NCBI RefSeq assembly: GCF_016918015.1
Contig: NZ_JAERMK010000003.1
Span: forward strand, 1-64,000
DNA: 64,000 nucleotides
DNA from: Glycomyces sp. YM15
Lineage (GTDB): Bacteria; Actinomycetota; Actinomycetes; Mycobacteriales; Micromonosporaceae
Direction of reading: 5' to 3'
Below, one piece after another: positions 15,652 through 25,583 of the stretch. The first letter of the stretch is position 1, and each line of letters opens with the position of its first letter. The notes beneath the pieces were generated by a model, which searched no databases, had not been told where the DNA came from, and saw only the letters and a program-made list of their open reading frames with translations. The position numbers were made by a program, and so were the translations under genes.

Positions 15652-16740
15652 ATGTCTGAGTTCAAGCCCGGCCTCGAGGGCGTCATCGCCTTCGAAACCG
15701 AGATCGCCGAGCCTGACAAAGAGGGTGGATCGCTCCGTTACCGCGGCGTCGATATCCAGGACCTGGTCGGCCAGAGCACCTACGGCGACGTATGGGGCCT
15801 CCTCGTCGACGGCAAGTTCGGCAACGGCCTGCCCGCCGCCGAACCCGTGCCCGTGCCCGTCTCCTCCGGCGACACCCGCGTCGACGCCCAAGCCGCGGTC
15901 GCCATGCTCGCCCCCTACTGGGGCCTTCAGCCGCTGCTCGACATCGACGACGAGACCGCCCGGGACGATCTCGCCCGCGTGTCGGTCACCACGCTGTCGT
16001 TCATCGCCCAGTCGGCCCGCGGCTCCGGCCGCCCCGCCGTGCCCCAGTCGGAGATCGACAAGGCCGGCACCATCACCGAGCGCTTCATGCGCCGCTGGCG
16101 CGGCGAGCCCGACCCCGCCCACGTCAAGGCCGTCGACACCTACCTGATGTCGGCCGCCGAGCACGGCATGAACGCCTCCACCTTCACCTCCCGCGTCGTC
16201 GCCTCCACCGGCGCCGACGCCGCCGCCGCCATCTCCTCCGGCATCGGCGCGCTCTCCGGCCCGCTCCACGGCGGCGCCCCCTCGCGCGTGCTCCACATGA
16301 TCGAAGGGGTCGAGAAGTCCGGCGACGCCGACGGGTACGTCAAGAACCTCCTCGACTCCGGCGAGCGCCTCATGGGCTTCGGCCACCGCGTCTACCGCGC
16401 CGAGGACCCCCGCTCCCGCGTGCTCCGCGCCGCCGCCAAGGAACTCGGCGCCCCGCGCTACGAGGTCGCCGAGGCGCTCGAGTCGGCCGCGCTGGCCGAG
16501 CTCCGGGCCCGCAAGCCCGACCGCGTGCTCGCCACGAACGTCGAATTCTGGTCCGCCGTGCTCCTCGACTTCGCCGAGGTGCCCGCCGAGCTGTTCACCC
16601 CGATCTTCACCTGCGCCCGCGTGGCCGGCTGGAGCGCCCACATCCTCGAGCAGAAGAAGCTCGGCCGGATCGTGCGCCCGTCCGCGACCTACGTCGGGCC
16701 CGGCCCCCGCAAGCCCGAAGAGGTCGAGGGCTGGCAGTAG
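15652..16740 (+). CDS. citA: Citrate synthase 2
   Basis: This enzyme condenses acetyl-CoA with oxaloacetate at the entry of the TCA cycle. The protein is 362 residues, the short actinobacterial citrate synthase 2 type, with GAGT before the ATG. Active-site regions are SAAEHGMNASTF (substrate-binding His), GPLHGGAPSRVLHM (catalytic His), GFGHRVYRAEDPRS (His-Arg) and NVEFWSAVLLDFAEVP. In the last one a Glu stands where classical citrate synthases have the catalytic Asp; from memory this is a subfamily trait rather than damage. The end, VGPGPRKPEEVEGW, is also characteristic. A terminator follows 12 bases after the stop. Confidence 0.93.
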   Translation: MSEFKPGLEGVIAFETEIAEPDKEGGSLRYRGVDIQDLVGQSTYGDVWGLLVDGKFGNGLPAAEPVPVPVSSGDTRVDAQAAVAMLAPYWGLQPLLDIDDETARDDLARVSVTTLSFIAQSARGSGRPAVPQSEIDKAGTITERFMRRWRGEPDPAHVKAVDTYLMSAAEHGMNASTFTSRVVASTGADAAAAISSGIGALSGPLHGGAPSRVLHMIEGVEKSGDADGYVKNLLDSGERLMGFGHRVYRAEDPRSRVLRAAAKELGAPRYEVAEALESAALAELRARKPDRVLATNVEFWSAVLLDFAEVPAELFTPIFTCARVAGWSAHILEQKKLGRIVRPSATYVGPGPRKPEEVEGWQ

Positions 16741-16752
16741 CCGAAGCGCCGC

Positions 16753-16796
16753 AGCGGCCCACGCCGCCCCGCAAGGGGTGACGCGGGCCGCTTTTC
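16753..16796 (+). terminator. Terminator of citrate synthase gene
   Basis: AGCGGCCC pairs with GGGCCGCT and an inner GCCCC/GGGGT stem forms around GCAA. The stem is followed by TTTT. Confidence 0.75.
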
Positions 16797-16881
16797 CATG
16801 CACGGAACGAGGATTCACCTTGCATGGGCGCGTGCGGGATACGATCGTTCGAACACCCGCACCATCCGAACGGGACGCGCC

Positions 16882-18912
16882 ATGCCCTCCCCCCGGCCCC
16901 AGCCGCTGCGCCGCCGCGACCTCTTGGTCGGCGGCGTCGCCGGGCTGGCCGTCGCGGCCGCGGCCGCCGAGAGCGTCTGGTCGCTCCGTGAGGCCGCGCG
17001 CGAGGACGCGATCCCCGAGCCGGTGCGCGCCGGGCCGATCCACATGCAGATCGTGGCCCACCCCGACGACTGCCTCTACTTCATCAACCCGCGCATCGCC
17101 CGCGTCCTCGACGACGGCGCCGGGCTCTGCACCGTCGTCCTCACCGCCGGTGAAGCCTCCGGCGCCAACGCCTGGAGCCCCGCCGCTCCCGCCGACTTCG
17201 CCGGGTACGCCGCCGCGCGCGACAACGGGCTGCGTCGCGCCTACGCGCTCCTGGCCCTCGGCGACGCCAACGCGCCGTGGGACCGCTACCTCGCCCCGCT
17301 CGACTCCGGGCAGGACGTCGAACTCTGCGTCCTCCGGGACCAACCCCGAGTGCACGTCGTCTTCTGCTCACTGTGGACGAACCTCGGCCGCATCACCGGC
17401 GAGTTCACACGCCTCCTCGCCCTCTGGGAAGGCCGCCTCGACGATTCCCTGGTCCTCCCCCCGACCGACTCGCCGCTCACGGCCGAATCCACCGTCGACC
17501 GGGCGACCGTGCAGGCCACGCTCCTCGAACTGCTCGACCGCTACCGGCCCGCCGTCGTCAACACCCTCGACCCCGACCCCGACCCGGTGCACGGCGAACG
17601 ACTCGGCGCCGAGCAGCCCGGCTTCTCCGACCACATCGACCACACCGCCGCCGCCCTCTTCGCCTGGGAGGCCGTGCGCACCTGGGGCGCGGCCCGCACC
17701 GTCGAGGCCTGGCGCGGCTACTACAACCGCCGCTGGCCCGGCAACCTCGGCGCGGCCGACCTCGAACCCAAGGGCCGGGCACTCGACGCCTACGCCTGGA
17801 ACGACGGCGCCGACTGCGAACTCCCCAGCGGCTGCGGCGACCGCCTCATCGCAGGCCCCGGCGCGGGCATCACCTACGGCCACGCCACCCACCCGCGCTA
17901 CACCGCGGCCGTGGCCGCCGCCGAAATCGACGGCCGCATCCGGCCGATCACCGTGCGCGACCACACGGTCCAAGTCCTCGGCGCCGACGGCTGGAAAGAC
18001 CTCGGCGGACCCGAGACCCTCCCCTCGCTCGACCTGGCCGGGACCAAGCTGTACGCGATCAGCGCCGAGCACACCCACGATCCGGCCACCCACGTGCGCG
18101 ACGTCCACTGCTACGACCTCGTCTCCGGCCAATGGCAGCTCCTCGGCAACCCCGCCGGAACCGGCGCGGACGCCCGCATCGTCGGACAGGTCGCCGCCGC
18201 GGATGACGGCCGCACGGCGCTCGCCTGCGTGCGCGACCCGGACGGCGGCCTCGCGGTGCGCGTGCGGCGCGAAGGCGGGGAATGGGCCGCATGGGCCCGG
18301 CTCGCAGGACCGGCCGTGCACGACGCCCCCGCCGCGCTCGCCATGGACGGCGCGTTCACCGTCATCGCCGCCACCCCCGACAACGTGGCCGTCTGGGAGG
18401 GCGACGGTAGCGACTGGACCTCCCGCATGCTCGACCTGCCAGGGCCGGACGAACTGCCGTTCCTGCCCGCCAGCGCCGTCACCGCCGCTCAAGCGCCCGA
18501 CGGGCGGGCCGTGCTCGCCTCGCGCGTGGCCGGGAGCAGCGACGTGGCGCTCCACATCGGTCGGGGCGCGGACTGGACGGGGATGCGCGTGCCGCTCGAG
18601 GGCGGCGTGCTGGCGCCGGCGCTGGCGATCGGGCCGGAGGGCGCGCTGGCGGTGGTGTGCGACGACGGGACCGGGGCTCCGGCGGTGCTCGTGCTCGAAC
18701 TGGCCGATCTGGAGGCGGCCGGTGCGGGGCGGTTCGGGCTGCTGTCGCGGCCTTGGACGCGGGGCGACATCACGGTGGTGAAGCGGCCGGCGGCGGCGTT
18801 CGGCTCCGATGGGGCCCTGCGGTTGTGGGCCGTGGCGGCGGACGGGGAGCTGTGGACGGCCGGGGCCGAGCCGGGCGGCGAGCCTCCCGTGGGCTGGTCG
18901 CACGCCGCCTGA
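16882..18912 (+). CDS. Tat-exported PIG-L deacetylase-like protein with C-terminal propeller-like region
   Basis: This 676-residue protein starts at ATG 16882, which directly precedes a Tat signal (RRRDLLVGG followed by AVAAAAAESVW). The PIG-L metal-binding motif QIVAHPDDCLYFINP lies at about residues 54-68, and the matching distal His motif is FSDHIDHTAAALF. PIG-L enzymes are zinc-dependent N-acetylglucosaminyl deacetylases. The last ~300 residues contain repeating strands of the type 'VW.GDG..W', 'ALH..RGADWTG', 'LRLWAVAADGELW', resembling lectin-like or PLL beta-propeller blades. The combination suggests an extracellular glycan-modifying enzyme with a sugar-binding propeller; this is inference. 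TACGAT at 16841-16846 is a plausible -10. It is a single gene. Confidence 0.82.
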   Translation: MPSPRPQPLRRRDLLVGGVAGLAVAAAAAESVWSLREAAREDAIPEPVRAGPIHMQIVAHPDDCLYFINPRIARVLDDGAGLCTVVLTAGEASGANAWSPAAPADFAGYAAARDNGLRRAYALLALGDANAPWDRYLAPLDSGQDVELCVLRDQPRVHVVFCSLWTNLGRITGEFTRLLALWEGRLDDSLVLPPTDSPLTAESTVDRATVQATLLELLDRYRPAVVNTLDPDPDPVHGERLGAEQPGFSDHIDHTAAALFAWEAVRTWGAARTVEAWRGYYNRRWPGNLGAADLEPKGRALDAYAWNDGADCELPSGCGDRLIAGPGAGITYGHATHPRYTAAVAAAEIDGRIRPITVRDHTVQVLGADGWKDLGGPETLPSLDLAGTKLYAISAEHTHDPATHVRDVHCYDLVSGQWQLLGNPAGTGADARIVGQVAAADDGRTALACVRDPDGGLAVRVRREGGEWAAWARLAGPAVHDAPAALAMDGAFTVIAATPDNVAVWEGDGSDWTSRMLDLPGPDELPFLPASAVTAAQAPDGRAVLASRVAGSSDVALHIGRGADWTGMRVPLEGGVLAPALAIGPEGALAVVCDDGTGAPAVLVLELADLEAAGAGRFGLLSRPWTRGDITVVKRPAAAFGSDGALRLWAVAADGELWTAGAEPGGEPPVGWSHAA

Positions 18913-20322
<1,410 letters not shown>

Positions 20323-20433
20323 CGGCCACCTCCTTATGCCATCGGCTTGATCGCGTTCGGCCGGCCGGGTGGAGCGGCACCCGCATGACGCTCCGCCCGA
20401 CCGATTCCGAAGGTATCCGCCGCCACTGACAGA

Positions 20434-20464
20434 ACAGGGCCGGTCCGAAGAGGACTGGCCCTGT
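20434..20464. terminator. Bidirectional terminator, serC / sulfotransferase
   Basis: ACAGGGCCGGTCC pairs with GGACTGGCCCTGT (one G-U) around GAAGA. It lies between two convergent genes. Confidence 0.85.
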
Positions 20465-20481
20465 GTCGTGCGTCTCAGAAT

Positions 20482-21675
20482 CTAGAAGCCGAGGCGGCCG
20501 TAGTCGCCGAAGGCCTTCTCGACGTCGTCGAGTTCGATGCCGTAGCGCGACAGGTGGTATTCGTGGGCGCGGCGCATCCCGGGGCGGGCCAGGACCTGTT
20601 CGAGGTTGGCCTCCTCGGTGTCGGTCCATTCCATGCCGAGCTGCGCGAACAGCTTCGGCATGAGACCGTGCGGGTCGGCCGTGAACGAGTGGTACGGCAC
20701 GTCCACGAAGCGCTCGCGCGAGGCCGCGGATCGCACCGCGCGGGCCTGCGCGACGCCCTTGCCGAAGATGTCGAGCCACTCGGGGCCGATCTTCGAGGGG
20801 TCGTAGGAGCGGTGGTGCAGCGCCCGCCCGGTCTCCACAAGGGAGCACCAGGAGCCCATGACGGTGGAGGGGTCGCGGTGCATCCACACGATCGTGGCGT
20901 CGTCGAAGACCTTGAGCAGCACGTCGAGGTTGAACAGGTGGAACGGCGACTTGAGGACCCAGCGCCTGCGCGGCTGGTTCCACTGCAGCACCTGCAGCAC
21001 GCGCTTGAGGTGCCCGTAGTCCTCGGTGTAGTCGCGCTCGTCGGCCCAGCGGCGGTAGGCGGGCATCGTGGCGCGGGTGATGAACTGGTACCCGTGCGGC
21101 AGCGCGAACACGCACTCCTCGGGCTGCAGCGCGTTCATCGGGTGGATGAGGTCCCACACCGGGGAGGCCTTGCTCGCGAGCGAGGCCATCTGCTGGGCGT
21201 CCTTGATGAGCTTGTCGCGCAGCGTCGGGTCGATGTCGCCGCGGTGGGTGTTCATGAGCTCCCACATGAGCGGGGCCCGGTTGCCCTCGGGCTGGATGAG
21301 GATCTTGTGGGTGACGGTGGTGGCCGTGCGAGGAAGGCCGACCACCACGATGGGGCGCGCGATCGGCTCGTCGGCGATCTCGGGGTGCTCGGTGATGAGC
21401 CGCTCGACGCGCAGGTGGTTGGTCATGCGGCGGGTCATGTCGTCGATGAAGCCCTGCCAGCCGACCATCGAGAGCGAGTCCTGCTTGGCGACCTCGCGGA
21501 GCAGGAAGCGGTAGGAGTCGACGAACTCCTGGGCCACGGCAGAGTCGGCCTCGGCCCGGTGCTCGGCGCGGTGGATCATCCGGTCGAACACGCTGTCCAC
21601 TCGGGAACGCTGGGCCCCGACCCGTGGTGCGCTGATGGTGTTGACGGCGGTGAGCCAGCGAGCGGTACGACGCAT
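20482..21675 (-). CDS. Sulfotransferase family protein
   Basis: This 397-residue PAPS-dependent sulfotransferase-like protein has the 5'-phosphosulfate-binding loop in RPIVVVGLPRTATTVTHKIL. The second region LKSPFHLFNLDVLLKVFDDA and WMHRDPSTVMGSWCSLVET supplies the 3'-phosphate-binding Arg/Ser. This longer sulfotransferase_3-like type is common in actinobacteria and often annotated only at family level. The start ATG at 21675 has GGAGG upstream. A far longer open frame upstream is the shadow of the divergent kinase gene. Acceptor substrate unknown; lipids or glycans are usual for the family. Confidence 0.88.
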   Translation of the reverse strand: MRRTARWLTAVNTISAPRVGAQRSRVDSVFDRMIHRAEHRAEADSAVAQEFVDSYRFLLREVAKQDSLSMVGWQGFIDDMTRRMTNHLRVERLITEHPEIADEPIARPIVVVGLPRTATTVTHKILIQPEGNRAPLMWELMNTHRGDIDPTLRDKLIKDAQQMASLASKASPVWDLIHPMNALQPEECVFALPHGYQFITRATMPAYRRWADERDYTEDYGHLKRVLQVLQWNQPRRRWVLKSPFHLFNLDVLLKVFDDATIVWMHRDPSTVMGSWCSLVETGRALHHRSYDPSKIGPEWLDIFGKGVAQARAVRSAASRERFVDVPYHSFTADPHGLMPKLFAQLGMEWTDTEEANLEQVLARPGMRRAHEYHLSRYGIELDDVEKAFGDYGRLGF

Positions 21676-21744
21676 GCGTCCTCCAGTGCTAAGGGGTTCC
21701 AACACGAAGAGTTTTCCATGCTCGGTCATTCGTTCGCCTTCCGC

Positions 21745-21750
21745 TACATT
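21745..21750 (+). promoter_or_regulatory. Candidate -10 of a leaderless transcript (fructosamine kinase-like gene)
   Basis: TACATT is followed by exactly six bases and then a GTG that matches the expected family N-terminus. It decides between the GTG at 21757 and an ATG 13 codons upstream. Confidence 0.5.
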
Positions 21751-21756
21751 GGATTC

Positions 21757-22668
21757 GTGGAAGAAGCCCCCGACCTCGAACGCCTGCGCCTGCTGCCCGA
21801 GCTCATCGAGCACCAGCGAGTGCGCACCACCCCGGTGAAGGCGAGCGACTTCGCGATGCCGCCGGCCACGCCGCAGCCGTACCGGGCGACCGCGCAGCGC
21901 CTCACGTTCGACGACGGCTCCCACCTGTTCGCCAAGCTCGCCGAGGGCACCTCGCCCGGATACCTTGCGGCGGAAGCGAACGGACTGCGGTGGTTGCGCG
22001 AGGCCACGCCCGCCGCCGTCCCGATCCTGTACGCCGACGACCGGCTCCTCGTCGAACCCTGGATCGAACCGGCCGCGCCGACCCGCGAGCACGCCGAGGA
22101 ACTGGGCCGCGAGCTGGCGGCCATGCACGACGCGGGCGCGGAGCGGTTCGGCGCGCCCTGGCGCGGTTACATCGGCGAGACGTTCATGGACAATGACGCG
22201 GCCGGAGGCTCCTGGGCGGAGTGGTACGCCGCCAAGCGGATCGAGCCGTACCTGAAGCCCTCCCGCGACAACGGCGCCCTCGAAGCGGCCGACGTGACCG
22301 CCATCGAGACGCTGGCCGCGCGGCTCCCCGAGCTCGCCGGACCGCCCGAGCCGCCCGCGCGCACGCACGGCGACCTGTGGTGGGGCAACGTGCACTGGGG
22401 CGCCGAGCGGGCCTGGCTCATCGACCCGGCCGCGCACGGCGGCCACCGCGAGACCGACCTGGCAAACCTGCGCCTTTGGGGCGGCGTCCCGATGTTCGAG
22501 GCGGTCCTCGCCGGGTACACCGAGGTCCACACTCTGGAAGCGGGATGGGAGGAGCGGACGCCGCTTCACCACCTTTTCCCGCTCCTGGTCCATACGACCC
22601 TCTTCGGTCGCGCGTACCGCGACCAATTGATGGGAATCGTGTCTCACTTTACGAAACTGTCATATTGA
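21757..22668 (+). CDS. Fructosamine kinase / ketosamine-3-kinase family protein
   Basis: This 303-residue member of the aminoglycoside phosphotransferase-like fold phosphorylates ketosamines (protein deglycation) or related substrates. It shows FAKLAEGTSPGYLAAEANGL (ATP-binding Lys and Glu), THGDLWWGNVHWG (catalytic loop with HGDLxxGN) and LIDPAAHGGHRETDLANLRL (DPA/DFG-equivalent metal-binding Asp), diagnostic of the fructosamine kinase family. I start at GTG 21757 because relatives begin with a short helix like DLERLRLLPELIEHQR and a -10-like TACATT is six bases upstream; the ATG at 21718 would add 13 residues. It diverges from the sulfotransferase gene. Confidence 0.87.
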   Translation: MEEAPDLERLRLLPELIEHQRVRTTPVKASDFAMPPATPQPYRATAQRLTFDDGSHLFAKLAEGTSPGYLAAEANGLRWLREATPAAVPILYADDRLLVEPWIEPAAPTREHAEELGRELAAMHDAGAERFGAPWRGYIGETFMDNDAAGGSWAEWYAAKRIEPYLKPSRDNGALEAADVTAIETLAARLPELAGPPEPPARTHGDLWWGNVHWGAERAWLIDPAAHGGHRETDLANLRLWGGVPMFEAVLAGYTEVHTLEAGWEERTPLHHLFPLLVHTTLFGRAYRDQLMGIVSHFTKLSY

Positions 22669-22673
22669 CGAAC

Positions 22674-22679
22674 TAGGCT
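22674..22679 (+). promoter_or_regulatory. Candidate -10 of a leaderless moaA transcript
   Basis: TAGGCT, six bases (CGACGC), then the ATG of moaA; no Shine-Dalgarno is present. It starts only six bases after the stop of the kinase-like gene. Confidence 0.5.
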
Positions 22680-22685
22680 CGACGC

Positions 22686-23726
22686 ATGGCTGCACCGACT
22701 CCGACCCAGGGCGCCGCGAGCGCGCCGTCCGCGGCTCTCGGCCTGCGCGACCGCCACGGGCGCACCGCCACCGACCTCCGCGTCTCCCTCACCGACCGGT
22801 GCAACCTGCGCTGCACGTACTGCATGCCCGAGGCCGGGCTCCCCTGGCTGCCGAAACCGGAGCTGCTCACCGACGAAGAGGTCTCACGCCTCGTCGGCAT
22901 CGCCGTCCGCGACCTGGGTGTCACCGAAGTCCGCTTCACCGGCGGCGAGCCGCTGCTGCGCCCCGGTCTGGTCGGTATCGTCGCCGCCGCCGCGGCCCTG
23001 GAACCGCGCCCCGAGATCTCCTTGACCACCAACGCCATCGGCCTCGAACGCCTCGCCGGCCCTCTGGTCGACGCCGGGCTCGACCGCGTCAACGTCTCCC
23101 TCGACACCCTCGACCCCGGCACCTTCAAGGAGCTCGCCAAGCGCGACCGCCTCGCGGCCACCCTGCGCGGCATCGAGGGCGCGGCCGCGGCCGGGCTCGC
23201 GCCCGTGAAGCTCAACACCGTGCTCATGCGCGGCATCAACGACACCGAGGCCCCGGCGCTGCTGCGCTTCGCCATCGAGCACGGCTACCAGCTGCGGTTC
23301 ATCGAGCAGATGCCGCTCGACGCCGCGGGCGTGTGGCGCCGCGACGAGATGGTGACCGCCGCCGAGATCCTCGAAGCCCTCAAAGCCGAGTTCGACCTGG
23401 TCCCCGACCCGGCGCACCGCGGCTCGGCCCCCGCCGAGACCTGGCTCGTGGACGGCGGTCCCGCGAAAGTGGGCGTCATCGGCTCGGTCACCCGCCCGTT
23501 CTGCGGCGACTGCGACCGCACCCGCCTCACCGCCGACGGGCAGGTTCGCAACTGCCTGTTCGCGCGCGGCGAGACCGACCTGCGCGAGCTCATGCGCACG
23601 GGCGCCTCGGACGAGACCATCGGCGCGCGCTGGCGCGAGGCGATGTGGGGCAAGCTTCCCGGGCACGGCATCGACGATCCCTCGTTCCTGCAGCCCGCGC
23701 GCCCGATGTCGGCGATCGGAGGGTGA
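22686..23726 (+). CDS. moaA: GTP 3',8-cyclase (molybdenum cofactor biosynthesis)
   Basis: This radical-SAM enzyme makes the first molybdopterin intermediate from GTP. The protein is 346 residues and complete. The N-terminal cluster motif is CNLRCTYCMPEAGLPW. The SAM-binding region is RFTGGEPLLRPGL. The C-terminal second cluster is FCGDCDRTR with the third Cys in RNCLFARGE. The C-terminus ends in the conserved SAIGG, whose terminal Gly-Gly inserts into the active site. The moaD gene overlaps its end; mobA lies 29 kb further on. Confidence 0.96.
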   Translation: MAAPTPTQGAASAPSAALGLRDRHGRTATDLRVSLTDRCNLRCTYCMPEAGLPWLPKPELLTDEEVSRLVGIAVRDLGVTEVRFTGGEPLLRPGLVGIVAAAAALEPRPEISLTTNAIGLERLAGPLVDAGLDRVNVSLDTLDPGTFKELAKRDRLAATLRGIEGAAAAGLAPVKLNTVLMRGINDTEAPALLRFAIEHGYQLRFIEQMPLDAAGVWRRDEMVTAAEILEALKAEFDLVPDPAHRGSAPAETWLVDGGPAKVGVIGSVTRPFCGDCDRTRLTADGQVRNCLFARGETDLRELMRTGASDETIGARWREAMWGKLPGHGIDDPSFLQPARPMSAIGG

Positions 23727-23968
23727 GCGTGGTGACGGTGCGGTACTTCGCGGGCGCGAAGGCGGCCGCGGGGGTCGGCGAGGAGCAGGTGAGCGCCGCC
23801 GACGTCGCGGAGTTGAAGGCGGTGCTCGGGCGGCGGCACGGCCCGGTGCTCGACAAGGTGCTGGCGGCGTCCACGCTGCTGGTGGACGGCCTCGCGGCGA
23901 AGGACTCGGCGACCGTGCTCCCGGCAGGGGTGACGGTGGAGGTGCTGCCGCCGTTCGCGGGCGGGTGA
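23723..23968 (+). CDS. moaD: MoaD/ThiS family sulfur carrier, molybdopterin synthase small subunit
   Basis: This 81-residue ubiquitin-like protein begins with VVTVRYFAGAKAAAGV (MoaD strand 1 and helix) and ends with the diagnostic VEVLPPFAGG, whose terminal Gly-Gly is thiocarboxylated to donate sulfur to precursor Z. The GTG start overlaps the moaA stop (GTGA), so it is translationally coupled. It is hidden inside a longer open frame that starts within moaA. The MoaE partner is not in the window. Confidence 0.9.
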   Translation: MSVVTVRYFAGAKAAAGVGEEQVSAADVAELKAVLGRRHGPVLDKVLAASTLLVDGLAAKDSATVLPAGVTVEVLPPFAGG

Positions 23969-24272
23969 GGTCGTGAAGCGGCGCGGGCTCGGCGCAGCGC
24001 GGCGGGCTCGAATCGCGGTCCCGCGGTGTCGCGGGCGACTCGGACGCGGCTTGGCCGCAGCCCGAAACGTGAAAGCGGATATTCCCGATCTGTCCTGGGT
24101 GATGCCCCCTGTCCGTGACCGTACGCCCGGGGTACGACACCGGGCGGGGTCGGCGCCGCCGGCGGTACCGCGGCGGCGGTCGGAACGCGAAGGATCTTCT
24201 TCGTCTGGGGTGCGACCCGCCCGGGCGGGAGCCGCTTCGGGTCACGCGCCGTCTGTCTGCGAGGATGCATAG
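23969..24272. other. Intergenic region before the UvrD-like gene
   Basis: An open frame of 99 codons runs through here, but its Arg/Ala/Ser-rich product looks like non-coding GC-rich sequence. The palindrome CCCGCCCGGGCGGG occurs near 24218. The end of the region carries the putative -10 of the next gene. Confidence 0.45.
24261..24266 (+). promoter_or_regulatory. Candidate -10 of a leaderless transcript (UvrD-like gene)
   Basis: GAGGAT is followed by six bases (GCATAG) and a GTG start. The hexamer is a weaker match than the others in this window. Confidence 0.35.
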
Positions 24273-25472
24273 GTGCGCCGTCCTGATGAACGCAAGCAAC
24301 CGCAGGTGGCGTCCCCGCTGTTCGAGCTCTCCGCCGGCATGCGGACCACCGCCGAGCGGCGCCGCCGCTCGCACCGGTCCCACCACTCCAGGTACGCCCG
24401 CGAAGCCGTGCCCATGCCCGAACCGGCGTTGACGACCCAGACTCCGGACCCCTGGCTGGAGTCCGCGCCCCTGCTCACGGGCATGGACGAGGTCGGTGCG
24501 GGACTGCTCGACTCCCTGGACGCGATGCAGCGCGTCGCCGCCTCCGCCGGACGCGGCCCGCTGCTCATCAACGCCTCCCCCGGCACCGGCAAGACCCACC
24601 TGCTCGTGCGGCGCGTCGCCTATCTCGTGCAGGAGCTGGGCGTGCCCGCCCGCCAGTGCCTGGTCCTCGCCGCGTCCGCGCCCGGCGCCGCGCGCATCCG
24701 CCGCGAGCTGGGCGCGTTGATCGGCCGGGAGGCCGCCTCGATCACCGTCGCCGAGTTCGACGACTTCGCCGCCGCGAGCCCGCCCGAACTGGGCCACGTC
24801 TTCATCGACGACCTGCCGCGCATGCCGATGCGGCTGTTCCGCCAGGTCATCGAGCATCGCGGGCCCGAAGCGGACATCACCGCCACCGGCGACCCGGACT
24901 CGGCCCTGTGCACGGGCGAGCCCGCCGCGTTCGCGGCCTTCGGCGAGCGGTTCCCGCAGGCGCACGTGATGCGCCTGTCGCGCAACCACCGCAGCCCTGC
25001 CGCGGTGCTCGTCGCGGCATCGCAGGTGATCGAGCCGATCAGCCGCGTTCCGGGTCGGCTCGTGCAGCCCGAGCGTCCCGCGCTCGAGGGCTCGGGGATC
25101 GGCCGGTACTTCGCGGTGGACTCGGACGACGAGAAGCGCTTCGTCGAGGATCTCACCGATCGGCTCGCCGAGCTCGGGGTCGCAGCCGAGGAGCTCGCGG
25201 TGATCGGTCCTGACGGCATGTCCGTCGCCGAAGCGGCCGAAGGCGAGTTCCGGGTGGTGTGCCTCACCGGGATGACCGCGGAGGACTGGCCGAACTCGGC
25301 CGCGGCCCGCCGCGAGCTGTACGTCGCGCTCGGGCGCACACGGGACCTCGCCTACGTGAGCCACACCGGCGCGGGCTCGCCGCTGCTGGCCGATGTGGAC
25401 CAAGGCCTGTTCAGTCCATTCGGGATGGTTCCTCAAGATCGTTCGGGCCCTGAGCAGCCGCGACTGCTGTAA
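24273..25472 (+). CDS. Compact UvrD/Rep-like superfamily I helicase-type ATPase
   Basis: This 399-residue protein carries scattered SF1A helicase motifs: Walker A INASPGTGKTHLLVRR (about residues 100-115), HVFIDDLPRMPMRLF (motif II equivalent, DD instead of DExx), ITATGDPDSALC (motif III, 'GDPxQ'-like), VMRLSRNHRSPAAVL (motif IV), RVVCLTGMTAEDWPNS (motif V region) and ELYVALGRTRDLAYVSH (motif VI). It is about half the size of UvrD, with the 1B/2B insertions largely absent. The first ~50 residues are basic. Whether it still unwinds DNA is doubtful; a regulatory or nucleic-acid-sensing ATPase is possible. The next gene (ParA-like) starts 111 bases downstream on the same strand. Confidence 0.75.
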   Translation: MRRPDERKQPQVASPLFELSAGMRTTAERRRRSHRSHHSRYAREAVPMPEPALTTQTPDPWLESAPLLTGMDEVGAGLLDSLDAMQRVAASAGRGPLLINASPGTGKTHLLVRRVAYLVQELGVPARQCLVLAASAPGAARIRRELGALIGREAASITVAEFDDFAAASPPELGHVFIDDLPRMPMRLFRQVIEHRGPEADITATGDPDSALCTGEPAAFAAFGERFPQAHVMRLSRNHRSPAAVLVAASQVIEPISRVPGRLVQPERPALEGSGIGRYFAVDSDDEKRFVEDLTDRLAELGVAAEELAVIGPDGMSVAEAAEGEFRVVCLTGMTAEDWPNSAAARRELYVALGRTRDLAYVSHTGAGSPLLADVDQGLFSPFGMVPQDRSGPEQPRLL

Positions 25473-25583
25473 GCGCCGCAGAGGGAGCCGAGCCGAGTTC
25501 CCACGCGATGACAGGCGTATGGGCCACAATAGTCGGGTAACCGCACTCTGACGCTGAGCGCATCCGCGCGCTGGGAGGCCCCG

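Noticed and set aside
16850-16881. GTTCGAAC sequence resembling a tRNA T-loop
   Set aside because: No cloverleaf can be formed around it; it is part of the PIG-L promoter/leader.
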